Under the pieces are notes generated by a model. The model did not search any database. It was not told where the DNA came from and saw only the letters and a program-made list of their open reading frames with translations. Of a DNA stretch of 46,703 bases, positions 33,404-41,475 are shown piece by piece. Source of the DNA: Bordetella parapertussis (GTDB taxonomy: Bacteria > Pseudomonadota > Gammaproteobacteria > Burkholderiales > SG8-41); assembly GCA_945864585.1 (NCBI GenBank), contig CAMBCF010000027.1, forward strand, positions 1 to 46,703, in the 5' to 3' direction. Made by a program: the position numbers and the translations under genes. The stretch's first letter is position 1; each line of letters starts with the position of its first letter.

Positions 33404-34876
33404 ATGGCAAGCGATAACGGCCGTAATGATCCACGCGCCACCGCGCCGCTGCGGATGCTGGCGGAGCAGGCGTTGTCGCGCACCGCGGGCGCGCCGCTGG
33501 TGCCGGGCAATCAGGTGCGCTTGTTAAAAGATGCGGGCGAAAACTATCCTGCCTGGCTGGCGGCTATCGCAGGCGCGCAGCGCACGATTTTGTTCGAGAA
33601 CTACCTCATTGCAAACGATGACGCCGGACGGCGCTTCGCCGATGCGTTAAGCGAACGCGCGCGCGCCGGTATTCAGGTGCGTGTCATTTACGACTGGTTC
33701 GGCGGCCTCGGCCTGGGGTCGCGCCGGGTGCTGCAGGGCTTAAGCAGCGCCGGCGGTGAAGTGCGGGTGTTTAACGCGCCGTGGATAGGCAGCCCGTTCA
33801 GCTGGATGCAGCGCGATCATCGCAAGATGATGGCGGTGGATGGCGGTGTGGGTTTTGTGTCGGGCCTGTGCGTGAGTTCGCGCTGGGAAGGCGATGCCGC
33901 ACGCGGGATTGCGCCCTGGCGCGACACCGGCATCGAAATCACCGGGCCGGCGGTGGCGGATTTGGAGCGTGCCTTTGCGCAGGTGTGGGCCGCCACCGGC
34001 GCGCCTTTGCCGGAGGCCGCGTTGACCGCGGCAGCGGCGATTGCGCGCACCGGCGACCTCACCTTGCGGGTGCTGGCGAACCAGCCCAATTACGCGAACC
34101 TTTATCGCCTCGATCAACTGATCGCCGCGATGGCGGAACGCACGCTGTGGTTGACCGACGCTTACTATGTCGGCACCGCGGCGTATGTGCAGGCGCTGCG
34201 TGCCGCCGCGCGGGACGGCGTGGACGTGCGCCTGCTGGTGCCGGGCGTGAGCAACATGATCGCGGTGTCCACCTTGTCGCGTGCCGGATACCGTTCACTG
34301 CTCGAAGCCGGCATCCGCGTGTTTGAATGGAACGGCCCGATGCTGCACGCCAAAACCGCAGTGGCCGATGGCCGCTGGGCGCGCGTGGGATCGACCAATC
34401 TCAATGTCGCCAGTTGGATCGGTAACTACGAACTCGATATCGCGATCGAGGACGCCAATTTTGCGGCGCTGATGGAGACCACCTACGAGGAAGATCTCGC
34501 CAACGCCACCGAAATCACGCTCTCCACGCGCAACCGGGTGCGTCTTTCTTTGCCCCGCGAGCGTGTGCGCGGACGCTTTCGCGGCAGCGCATCGCGCGCG
34601 GCAGCGGGTGCGCTGCGCATCGGCCGCACCGTGGGCGCGGCCATGACCAACCACCGCGTACTCGGCCCGGCCGAGGCCGGCATCATGGCCGCGGTCGCGG
34701 TGGTGATGCTGGTGCTGATGGCGGTGGCGTTATGGTGGCCGCTGGTGGTGGTGGCGCCGCTGTCGCTGCTGGGTTTATGGATCGCGATCAGTTTGCTGGT
34801 GCGCGCATTTATTTTGCGCCGGCAGGGGCAGCGCGAAAGCGCGCAGGCGGCGCGCGACGAGACTGCACGTGAGTGA
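33404..34876 (+). CDS. Cardiolipin synthase-like phospholipase D family protein
   Basis: Phospholipase D superfamily enzyme, 490 aa, with two HKD motifs: His139 in DHRKMMAVDGG and His315 in LHAKTAVADGRWARVGSTNLN. YDWFGGLGLGSRRVL and GYRSLLEAGIRVFEW are typical of bacterial cardiolipin synthases, which condense phosphatidylglycerol or phosphatidylethanolamine. It lacks an N-terminal membrane anchor but has two C-terminal hydrophobic segments (about 430-465, AEAGIMAAVAVVMLVLMAVAL and onward), so it is ClsB/ClsC-like rather than ClsA-like. Exact substrate is not readable. It is preceded by a repeat and a CAGGGA ribosome binding site, and converges on yggT with 17 bp between stops. Confidence 0.85.
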   Translation: MASDNGRNDPRATAPLRMLAEQALSRTAGAPLVPGNQVRLLKDAGENYPAWLAAIAGAQRTILFENYLIANDDAGRRFADALSERARAGIQVRVIYDWFGGLGLGSRRVLQGLSSAGGEVRVFNAPWIGSPFSWMQRDHRKMMAVDGGVGFVSGLCVSSRWEGDAARGIAPWRDTGIEITGPAVADLERAFAQVWAATGAPLPEAALTAAAAIARTGDLTLRVLANQPNYANLYRLDQLIAAMAERTLWLTDAYYVGTAAYVQALRAAARDGVDVRLLVPGVSNMIAVSTLSRAGYRSLLEAGIRVFEWNGPMLHAKTAVADGRWARVGSTNLNVASWIGNYELDIAIEDANFAALMETTYEEDLANATEITLSTRNRVRLSLPRERVRGRFRGSASRAAAGALRIGRTVGAAMTNHRVLGPAEAGIMAAVAVVMLVLMAVALWWPLVVVAPLSLLGLWIAISLLVRAFILRRQGQRESAQAARDETARE

Positions 34877-34893
34877 GAAACGCCAGCGGAAAA

Positions 34894-35463
34894 TCAGAAT
34901 CCGCCGCTGACCCAGCGTTCCATATAAGCCAGCGGAACCATCAGCACCAGTTGCAGCAGCAGCAGCGCAATCAGCGGCGACAGATCGACCATGCCTATCG
35001 GCGGCACCAGCCGCTGAATCGGCCGCAGCAGCGGGCGCGTCAACGCGGCGACCACCGGCGCCAGCGGACTGGCCGGGTTCACCCACGACAAAATAACCTG
35101 TAAAAAAATCGCGCCTATCGCCAGATAAATCGCCAGCCGCAGCAGCATCACCACCGCCATCAACAGCAACAGGCCCGCGGCTGCGCCTGAATCCGGCGCT
35201 GTACCTTTGGCCAACAGTAGCAAAAATATTTCCATCAGCAACGTGAGCCATGCCAGCACCAGCGTCGCAAGGTCGTGTCCCCACAGACCTGGAATCACGC
35301 GCCGCGCCGGCAACACCACGACGTTGGTCAGCGCCTGCACAAACGCCGACAGCGGGTTGCGCGAGGCGGTGCGGCTCGCCTGCATCCAGAAGCGCAGCAA
35401 CAGCACCCCCGCGAAGAATTCGCACAGGGTCTGAATCAGGAATACCAGCGCTTGCGTGAGCAT
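34894..35463 (-). CDS. yggT: YggT family membrane protein
   Basis: Integral membrane protein, 189 aa, made of two YGGT repeats. The first half has LLRFWMQASRTASRNPLSAFVQALTN and the second LQVILSWVNPASPLAPVVAALTRPLLRPIQRLVPPIGMVDLSPLIALLLL, the NPxxP-type repeat. Four to six helices are predicted. YggT proteins occur next to proC and yggS in many bacteria and are linked to cell division or osmotic response; the biochemical role is unknown. It follows proC by 37 bp, a gap containing a small ACAGA/TCTGT hairpin, and ends the minus-strand operon. Confidence 0.9.
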   Translation of the reverse strand: MLTQALVFLIQTLCEFFAGVLLLRFWMQASRTASRNPLSAFVQALTNVVVLPARRVIPGLWGHDLATLVLAWLTLLMEIFLLLLAKGTAPDSGAAAGLLLLMAVVMLLRLAIYLAIGAIFLQVILSWVNPASPLAPVVAALTRPLLRPIQRLVPPIGMVDLSPLIALLLLQLVLMVPLAYMERWVSGGF

Positions 35464-35500
35464 CTAAAATTATCAATAAAAACAGATGCTTAGTCTGTGT

Positions 35501-36313
35501 CTATGCCTGCCCGAGCTGGTCGCCCAGTTCACGCGAGCGTGCGGCGGCGGCTTTCACCGCGCGCACAATGGCGGCCTGGAGCGCATCGCTCTCCATTGAT
35601 GCCAGCGCGCGTTCGGTGGTGCCACCTTTGGAGGTGACGCGTGCGCGCAAGGTGGCGGTGTCTTCGCTGCTTTGCGCGGCGAGTTTGGCCGCGCCGCTAA
35701 ACGTGGTGATCGCCAATTGGCGCGCCGTCGCCGCGCTCAGTCCCAGCTCGCGTGCGGCCAGCTCCAGTGCTTCGATAAAATAAAATACGTAGGCGGGGCC
35801 GCTGCCCGACACTGCCGTTACCGCATCGATATCCTGCTCGCGCCCGACCCACACGCTTTCGCCCACCGCACCCATGATGTTTTCGGCGCGCGCGCGATCT
35901 TCAGCCGAAACCCCCGGCATGGCATAGAGGCCGGAGATGCCGGCGAGCACCAGCGCCGGCGTGTTGGGCATGACGCGCACAATACGTGGATGGCCGTTAA
36001 GCCAGCGTGACAGATCGGCGCCGCGTATGCCCGCGGCGATGCTGATGACCAGGGCGTTGCGGATCAGCGGCGCGAGTTGCGCGGCAGCCTCGCGCATGTG
36101 CTGCGGCTTGAGGGCGAGCAACACGCAATCGGCTTGCACCGCTTCGGCACTCACGCCGGAGTAGGTTTGAATGCCGAAAGCCTGTTGCAGCTTTTCGCGC
36201 GCGGCCGGCGCTATTTCGACCACCCGCAGGTTGTCGCGATTCCAGCCGCGCTGTAACAAGCCGCCAATAATGGCGCTGGCCATGTTGCCGCCGCCGATGA
36301 AGGTGAGGTTCAT
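35501..36313 (-). CDS. proC: Pyrroline-5-carboxylate reductase
   Basis: Last step of proline synthesis, 270 aa. The Rossmann start MNLTFIGGGNMASAIIGGLLQ, then VLLALKPQHMREAAAQL, RVMPNTPALVLAGISGL, VTAVSGSGPAYVFYFIEAL and VTSKGGTTERALASME are complete ProC signatures. Start 36313 is chosen because an earlier start at 36361 would translate the repeat array. A heptamer repeat copy lies immediately before the ATG and there is no ribosome binding site. It is second in the yggS-proC-yggT operon. Confidence 0.97.
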   Translation of the reverse strand: MNLTFIGGGNMASAIIGGLLQRGWNRDNLRVVEIAPAAREKLQQAFGIQTYSGVSAEAVQADCVLLALKPQHMREAAAQLAPLIRNALVISIAAGIRGADLSRWLNGHPRIVRVMPNTPALVLAGISGLYAMPGVSAEDRARAENIMGAVGESVWVGREQDIDAVTAVSGSGPAYVFYFIEALELAARELGLSAATARQLAITTFSGAAKLAAQSSEDTATLRARVTSKGGTTERALASMESDALQAAIVRAVKAAAARSRELGDQLGQA

Positions 36314-36315
36314 TC

Positions 36316-36408
36316 TGTGAAGACAGTGAAGGGTGAAGAGTGGCGCTATGGTAACGCGCAAGCCGGTGTTGCTGTTTACTTTTCACCCTTCACCCTTCAC
36401 TCTTCACG
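36316..36408. repeat. Intercistronic inverted repeat of GTGAAGR heptamers, copy E5 (yggS-proC)
   Basis: The left arm (36316-36339) has GTGAAGA/CAGTGAA/GGGTGAA/GAG units. The loop contains GGTAACGCGC. The right arm (about 36381-36407) is TTCACCC, TTCACCC, TTCACTC, TTCAC. This is the heptamer version of the octamer copies. One arm supplies the yggS stop codon and the other ends 2 bp from the proC ATG. Confidence 0.85.
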
Positions 36409-37087
36409 CCCTTGCGCCGAACACGGCGGTGCCGACGCGCACCATCGTGGCGCCCTCGACAATGGCATCTTCGAGATCATCCGACATGCCCATCGATAAG
36501 GTGTCCAGCGGATATCCCTTTGCGACGAGTTGCGCCTGAATTTCGCGCAGCAGCGCAAAGCGCTGGCGGCGCAGCGCGACTTCGGGCGTGGGTTCAGGTA
36601 TCGCCATCAAGCCGCGCAGTTTTAGCCTGGGCAGCGCCGCAATGGCTTGCGCAAGCGCCGCTGTTTCATCAGGCGCGACACCGGATTTGCTGGCTTCGCC
36701 ACTGACATTGACCTGGATGCACACGTTCAGCGGCGGCATGTGGGGAGGCCGCGCATCGTTTAGCCGTGCCGCGATGCGTTCGCGTTCGACGCTGTGCACC
36801 CACTGAAAGTTTTCCGCGATAAGCCGTGTCTTGTTGCTCTGCAGGGGGCCGATAAAATGCCATTCGAGATCCAGCGCATTCAGCAGCCTTATTTTATCCA
36901 GCGCTTCCTGCAGATAATTCTCGCCAAACGCGCGCTGCCCGGCGGCGGCGCACTCGCGCAGCGTGCTTGCCGCAACCGTTTTGCTTACCGCGAGCAGCGT
37001 TACCGCGTCCGGCGCACGCCCTGCGGCGTTTGCGGCAGTGGCGATGCGGGACTTCACAGCTTGCAAGTTGGCGGCGATTGTGGACAT
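36404..37087 (-). CDS. yggS: YggS/PROSC family pyridoxal-phosphate-binding protein
   Basis: Single-domain PLP protein, 227 aa, folded like alanine racemase barrel and thought to buffer PLP and amino-acid/keto-acid balance; it has no clear enzyme activity. The PLP lysine is Lys36 in LLAVSKTVAAS. FGENYLQEALDKI, WHFIGPLQSNKTR, CIQVNVSGEASKSGV and LSMGMSDDLEDAIVEGATMVRVGTAVFG are typical. Its TGA stop lies inside the first repeat unit (GTGAAGA) of the adjacent inverted repeat. First gene of the minus-strand operon with proC and yggT; divergent from pilT. Confidence 0.96.
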   Translation of the reverse strand: MSTIAANLQAVKSRIATAANAAGRAPDAVTLLAVSKTVAASTLRECAAAGQRAFGENYLQEALDKIRLLNALDLEWHFIGPLQSNKTRLIAENFQWVHSVERERIAARLNDARPPHMPPLNVCIQVNVSGEASKSGVAPDETAALAQAIAALPRLKLRGLMAIPEPTPEVALRRQRFALLREIQAQLVAKGYPLDTLSMGMSDDLEDAIVEGATMVRVGTAVFGARA

Positions 37088-37135
37088 AATTTACCCGTGC
37101 GGGCACTATCGGGAATGGCGTAAAATCAAACCTCG

Positions 37136-37166
37136 GGATGCCACGCTGCATCCTGCATCCTGCATG
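37136..37166 (+). repeat. Small hairpin with GCATCCT tandem units before pilT
   Basis: GGATGC (37136-37141) pairs with GCATCC (37148-37153) round a six-base loop, and the 3' side continues with further GCATCCT heptamers. It sits in the 126-bp divergent gap between yggS and pilT. It may be a remnant or a single-sided relative of the heptamer elements. A TAAAAT at 37121-37126 is a weak -10 candidate for pilT. Confidence 0.35.
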
Positions 37167-37213
37167 CGCATCAGTGACGGGACTTCAGAACCGAGCTTAC
37201 CGGGGAAATTATA

Positions 37214-38254
37214 ATGGACATCGCGGAACTGCTGGCCTTTGTAGTCAAGAACAAAGCCTCTGACCTGCATTTGTCGTCGGGGCTGCCGCCGATGATACGC
37301 GTGCAAGGCGACATCCGCCGCATCAACCTGCCGCCGCTTGAGCACAAAGACGTTCATGCGATGATTTATGACATCATGAACGACGGTCAGCGCAAGTTCT
37401 ACGAAGAAAATCTGGATTGCGATTTTTCCTTCGAAATACCCAATCTCGCGCGCTTTCGCGTCAATGCGTTCGTGCAGAATCGCGGCGCGGGCAGCGTGTT
37501 CCGTACCATTCCGTCCAAGGTATTGTCGCTGGAGGATTTAAAGGCGCCCAAGGTTTTCATCGATATCGCCGATCAGCCGCGCGGCGTGGTGCTGGTCACC
37601 GGCCCCACCGGATCGGGCAAATCAACCACGCTGGCGGCGATGGTTAACCACATCAACGAAAACGAATTCGGCCACATCCTCACGGTGGAAGACCCCATCG
37701 AATTCGTACACGAATCCAAAAAATGTCTGATTAACCAGCGCGAAGTCGGCCCGCACACGCTGTCGTTTTCCAACGCGCTGCGCTCGGCGCTGCGCGAAGA
37801 CCCGGACATTATTCTGGTCGGCGAGCTGCGCGACCTGGAAACCATCCGCCTCGCGATGACCGCTGCGGAAACCGGCCATTTGGTATTTGGCACCCTGCAT
37901 ACCAGTTCGGCCGCCAAAACCATCGACCGTATTATCGACGTGTTCCCTGCCGAGGAAAAAGAAATGATGCGCGCGATGTTGTCGGAGTCGCTGCGCGCGG
38001 TGATTTCGCAGACCCTGCTCAAAACCAAGGATGGCAACAGCCGCGTCGCCGCGCACGAAATCATGGTGGGCACGCCGGCGATTCGCAACCTCATCCGCGA
38101 GGGCAAGATCGCGCAGATGTACTCGGCGATCCAGACCGGCGCCCAACTCGGCATGCAGACGCTCGATCAGAATCTGCAGGATCTGGTCAAGCGTAACATC
38201 GTCAGCAAGGACGAGGCGCGCAGCAAAGCTGCGAACAAGGATAATTTTCTGTAA
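37214..38254 (+). CDS. pilT: Type IV pilus retraction ATPase PilT
   Basis: Hexameric AAA-type motor (346 aa) that retracts type IV pili for twitching motility and DNA uptake. MDIAELLAFVVKNKASDLHLSSGLPPMIRVQGD is the standard N-terminus. Walker A GPTGSGKST starts at residue 130, followed by the Asp box EDPIEFVHESKKCLINQREVGPHT, Walker B ILVGELRDLETIRLAMTAAETGHLVFGTLHTSSA and the C-terminal TPAIRNLIREGK. The gene is followed by pilU, as in other pilus-bearing proteobacteria. Upstream GGGG and AATTATA give a plausible leader. Confidence 0.97.
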   Translation: MDIAELLAFVVKNKASDLHLSSGLPPMIRVQGDIRRINLPPLEHKDVHAMIYDIMNDGQRKFYEENLDCDFSFEIPNLARFRVNAFVQNRGAGSVFRTIPSKVLSLEDLKAPKVFIDIADQPRGVVLVTGPTGSGKSTTLAAMVNHINENEFGHILTVEDPIEFVHESKKCLINQREVGPHTLSFSNALRSALREDPDIILVGELRDLETIRLAMTAAETGHLVFGTLHTSSAAKTIDRIIDVFPAEEKEMMRAMLSESLRAVISQTLLKTKDGNSRVAAHEIMVGTPAIRNLIREGKIAQMYSAIQTGAQLGMQTLDQNLQDLVKRNIVSKDEARSKAANKDNFL

Positions 38255-38296
38255 ACCCAATCATTCACGTGCCGCAGCGGCGGCGGGAGCATCAGG

Positions 38297-39433
38297 ATGG
38301 ATAGAGACACCGGCGTCAAATTCATGCATGACCTGCTGCGGGCGATGGTCGCGAAGAAGGCGTCCGACCTTTTTATCACTGCCGGTTTTCCGCCGGCGAT
38401 CAAGCTGGACGGCAGGATAACCCCGGTCGCCAATCAGTCGCTCACGCCGCAGCACACCGCTGATCTCGCGGCCGCGATGATGAACGACAAACAGTCGGCG
38501 GAGTTTGAATCCACCAAGGAATGCAACTTCGCCATCAACCCCGGCAGCATCGGCCGTTTTCGGGTCAGTGCTTTCGTGCAGCAGGCGCGGGTGGGCATGG
38601 TGCTGCGTACCATCGTCGCCAAGATCCCGAATTTTGAGGATCTCGGATTGCCGCCGGTACTCAAGGATGTGGTAATGGCCAAACGCGGTCTGTTAATCAT
38701 GGCCGGCGGCACCGGCTCCGGCAAATCGACCTCGCTGGCGGCGATGGTCGGCCACCGCAATGAACACTCCTACGGCCATATCATCACCATCGAAGACCCG
38801 ATTGAATTCGTGCATGAGCACAAAAACTGTGTCATCACGCAGCGTGAAGTAGGTGTAGATACCGACTCCTGGCACGCTGCGCTGCGCAACACGCTGCGTC
38901 AGGCGCCCGATGTGATTCTGATCGGCGAGATTCGGGATCGCGAAACCATGGACTACGCGATCGCGTTTGCTGAAACCGGACACTTGTGCATGGCGACCCT
39001 GCATGCGAACAGCGCCAACCAGGCTCTGGATCGCATCATTAACTTTTTCCCCGAAGAGCGCAAACATCAACTGCTGATGGATTTGTCGCTCAACATTCGC
39101 GGCATTGTGTCACAGCGCCTGCTGCCCAGGCGCGATGGCAAAGGGCGCGCGGCGGCGGTTGAAATCCTGCTCAATTCGCCGTTGATCTCGGACCTGATTT
39201 TCAAAGGTGACGTGCACGAGATCAAAGAGATCATGAAAAAATCGCGTGAACTGGGCATGCAAACTTTCGACCAGCATCTGTTCGATTTGTATGAAGCGGG
39301 ACTGGTGAGTTACGAGGACGCGCTGCGCAATGCCGACTCGCTCAACGAATTGCGGCTGTCGATCAAGCTTCAGGGCAGGGAAGCCAAAGACAAGAACATC
39401 ATGACCGGCATCGATCATTTGCGGCTGACCTGA
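38297..39433 (+). CDS. pilU: PilT-like accessory retraction ATPase PilU
   Basis: PilT paralogue, 378 aa, that adds force to retraction as a PilT-dependent motor. MHDLLRAMVAKKASDLFITAGFPPAIKLDGRITPV is the PilU-type start. Walker A GGTGSGKS starts at residue 137, then EDPIEFVHEHKNCVITQREVGVDTDSW and ILIGEIRDRETMDYAIAFAETGHLCMATLHANSANQALDRIINFF. The C-terminal tail is longer than in PilT, a PilU feature. CAGGA precedes the ATG. It follows pilT by 42 bp and converges on the methyltransferase gene with 13 bp between stops. Confidence 0.95.
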   Translation: MDRDTGVKFMHDLLRAMVAKKASDLFITAGFPPAIKLDGRITPVANQSLTPQHTADLAAAMMNDKQSAEFESTKECNFAINPGSIGRFRVSAFVQQARVGMVLRTIVAKIPNFEDLGLPPVLKDVVMAKRGLLIMAGGTGSGKSTSLAAMVGHRNEHSYGHIITIEDPIEFVHEHKNCVITQREVGVDTDSWHAALRNTLRQAPDVILIGEIRDRETMDYAIAFAETGHLCMATLHANSANQALDRIINFFPEERKHQLLMDLSLNIRGIVSQRLLPRRDGKGRAAAVEILLNSPLISDLIFKGDVHEIKEIMKKSRELGMQTFDQHLFDLYEAGLVSYEDALRNADSLNELRLSIKLQGREAKDKNIMTGIDHLRLT

Positions 39434-39446
39434 TCGCGACGCGGGT

Positions 39447-40643
39447 TTAAGGCGCTGCGACCGGCGCCGGTTTCACCCGCCGCATCGCGCCCGCCACCAG
39501 TTTGTATTCGAACAACCGGCATTCCAGCGCGCCGTTGAAAAGCGGTGTGCGCTTGGATGCGGCAAGGCCTATTTTTTTTGCCAGTTGCATATCCGCCGAT
39601 AAAATGTACGCGGTCCAGCCGCTGAATTTTTGCTTCAGCGCATCGCCCAGTTTGGGATAAAACGCCGCGAGCTCGTCGCGCTCTTCCATACGCACGCCGT
39701 AGGGCGGATTGGTGACGATTATGCCACCGGACATACCCGCTGGCGCGGGTGCGGGCATTTCAAACACATTGGCCTGCTTGAGCGCTACGCTGCTGCTCAA
39801 CGCCAGTTCGTCGAGATTAGCGCGTGTCAGCTGCAGCGCATCGCCCCGCAGATCGGAGCCATAAATAGTTGTTTTGCTGGGGTTGATTTCAGCGGCTTTG
39901 GCCTTGTCGCGCAGCGCATGCCAGGCGTGGGCATCGAAATTCAACAGCTTCTCGAAGCCGAACGCACGGCCTATGCCGGGCGCACGGCAGGCCGCGATCA
40001 GCGCCGCTTCACACAAAATAGTACCGCTGCCGCACAACGGATCCAGCAGCACGGTATCCGGCGTCCAGCCCGACAGCGCCAGCATGCCCGCCGCGAGATT
40101 TTCACGCAGCGGCGCTTCACCCGCCTCGCGCCGGTAGCCGCGCTTGAACAGCGGTTCGCCCGACAGGTCGAGATACAGGGTGAGATCAGCGGCGGTGAGA
40201 AAGGCATGCACGCGCACATCCGGCGCGTGCGTATCGATGCTCGGCCGCTGGCCGCCGCGCGCGCGAAACACGTCGCAGATCGCATCCTTGATGCGCAGCG
40301 TGATGAAATCGAGGCTTTTCACCGGCGCCTTGATCGCCGATACGTTCACGCGCAAAGTGCATGCCACGCTGAACCATGCGGGCCAGTCGAGCGCACGCGT
40401 GGCATCGTAAATGTCCTGATCCGCACTGGCGACACGATAACGCGCCTGACCCACACGCCACAACACACGGCTGGCGACGCGGCTGTGCAGATTGGCGGCA
40501 TAGCCCAGCGTAAAAGCACCTGAAAAATGCACACCGCCATCGACGGCGCTGACGCCCGCTGCCGCAAGCGCCGTGAGTTCCCTTGCGAGCACCTGTTCGA
40601 GGCCGCGCGGACAACTCGCGAAAAATTGCGTGTCTTTGCTCAA
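39447..40643 (-). CDS. THUMP-domain class I RNA methyltransferase (RlmL N-terminal-like)
   Basis: RNA base methyltransferase, 398 aa, of the YpsC/RlmL-N group. FFASCPRGLEQVLARELTAL opens the N-terminal ferredoxin-like part, and the THUMP domain spans about 45-155. The SAM-binding motif LLDPLCGSGTILCEAALIA and catalytic NPPYGVRMEE follow. RlmL (E. coli) methylates 23S G2445; this protein lacks the second RlmK half, so it likely makes a single guanine N2-methylation. The target base is inference. It is last of the minus-strand run starting at the VanZ-like gene. Confidence 0.9.
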   Translation of the reverse strand: MSKDTQFFASCPRGLEQVLARELTALAAAGVSAVDGGVHFSGAFTLGYAANLHSRVASRVLWRVGQARYRVASADQDIYDATRALDWPAWFSVACTLRVNVSAIKAPVKSLDFITLRIKDAICDVFRARGGQRPSIDTHAPDVRVHAFLTAADLTLYLDLSGEPLFKRGYRREAGEAPLRENLAAGMLALSGWTPDTVLLDPLCGSGTILCEAALIAACRAPGIGRAFGFEKLLNFDAHAWHALRDKAKAAEINPSKTTIYGSDLRGDALQLTRANLDELALSSSVALKQANVFEMPAPAPAGMSGGIIVTNPPYGVRMEERDELAAFYPKLGDALKQKFSGWTAYILSADMQLAKKIGLAASKRTPLFNGALECRLFEYKLVAGAMRRVKPAPVAAP

Positions 40644-40661
40644 CGTCTATTCACGGGCGCA

Positions 40662-41039
40662 TTACAGCTCAACGTAGACTTCAAACAGGACGCGCTGCCA
40701 CGGATTGCGCGCCTGCGTAAGTTTGACGATGCGCGCCTTGACCGCTGCGCCGCGATCCATCTGCCGCGCGACATCGGCGTTTTCGCGGCGCGGTATGTAA
40801 CCGAGCCGGCTGCCTTTCCATTCGATGCGCACGGCGTTGGCGTCATGCGCATTGTCGCGTTCGCGCACCAGCGTCAGCGCATCGCCCGCTTTCATCTCGT
40901 CCCACAGCGCCTTGCCGTCATAGAACTGGAAACCCGCCAGCGGCGATTGCTGCACGATAATGCGGGCTTCGGCGCGCGCGCTCCACGGCGTTGTGGCAAG
41001 CGCGACAGCAAGAGCGAAGGTCGCGAACGGTGCAGACAT
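40662..41039 (-). CDS. Secreted HIRAN-domain protein
   Basis: Small protein, 125 aa, with a signal peptide (about 1-24, ending ARAEA) and one HIRAN domain (about 33-105). The domain shows SPLAGFQFYDGKALWDEMKAGDALTLVRERDNAHDANAVRIEWKGSRLGYIPRRENADVARQMDRG, with the typical D-N-x-x-D-x-N-A-V pattern. HIRAN domains usually recognise DNA ends inside the cell, so export to the periplasm is odd and the function is unknown. ATG 41039 is preferred over TTG 41048, which overlaps the hemJ stop (TTGA). It lies between hemJ and the methyltransferase gene (5 and 18 bp). Confidence 0.85.
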   Translation of the reverse strand: MSAPFATFALAVALATTPWSARAEARIIVQQSPLAGFQFYDGKALWDEMKAGDALTLVRERDNAHDANAVRIEWKGSRLGYIPRRENADVARQMDRGAAVKARIVKLTQARNPWQRVLFEVYVEL

Positions 41040-41044
41040 CAGTA

Positions 41045-41455
41045 TCAAAACGGTTTGACCACGGTGAGCATTACCACCAGCAGCAGGATTATCGTCGGCA
41101 CTTCATTAAACCACCGGTACCACAGGTGCGAGCGCGTGTTGCGGCCTTGCTCGAACTTTGCCAGCAAGCGTCCGCAGGCGTGATGATAACCGGCCAGTAA
41201 AATGACCAGCACCAGTTTAAGCTGTAACCAGCCGCCGCCAAAACCGTAGCCCAGCCACAGCCACACGCCGAAGCCGAGCGCAAAAATCGCCAGCGGTGTC
41301 ATGAAGCGATAGAGCTTGCGCGCCATGGTGGTTAAGCGCGCGTGCGCCGCGCCGTCGCGTTCCATCGCCATGTTCACCAGGATACGCGGCAAATAGAACA
41401 GGCCCGCGAACCATGCGATGACGAAGAAGATGTGCAGTACTTTAACCCATAGCAT
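41045..41455 (-). CDS. hemJ: HemJ-type protoporphyrinogen IX oxidase
   Basis: Membrane protein, 136 aa with four helices, oxidising protoporphyrinogen IX in haem synthesis. MLWVKVLHIFFVIAWFAGLFYLPRILVNMA is the hallmark N-terminus with the conserved His, and LWYRWFNEVPTIILLLVVMLTVVKPF the conserved end. GGGGAGAAG gives a good ribosome binding site. It lies 20 bp after the ABC permease gene. Since the family is also labelled CopD-like in places, the assignment rests mainly on the N-terminal pattern and length. Confidence 0.88.
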   Translation of the reverse strand: MLWVKVLHIFFVIAWFAGLFYLPRILVNMAMERDGAAHARLTTMARKLYRFMTPLAIFALGFGVWLWLGYGFGGGWLQLKLVLVILLAGYHHACGRLLAKFEQGRNTRSHLWYRWFNEVPTIILLLVVMLTVVKPF

Positions 41456-41475
41456 AGTGCTTCTCCCCGATGCGC

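Noticed and set aside
35472-35500. Terminator between proC and yggT
   Set aside because: The ACAGA/TCTGT stem is only 5 bp with no T-run, and it lies inside a co-directional operon.
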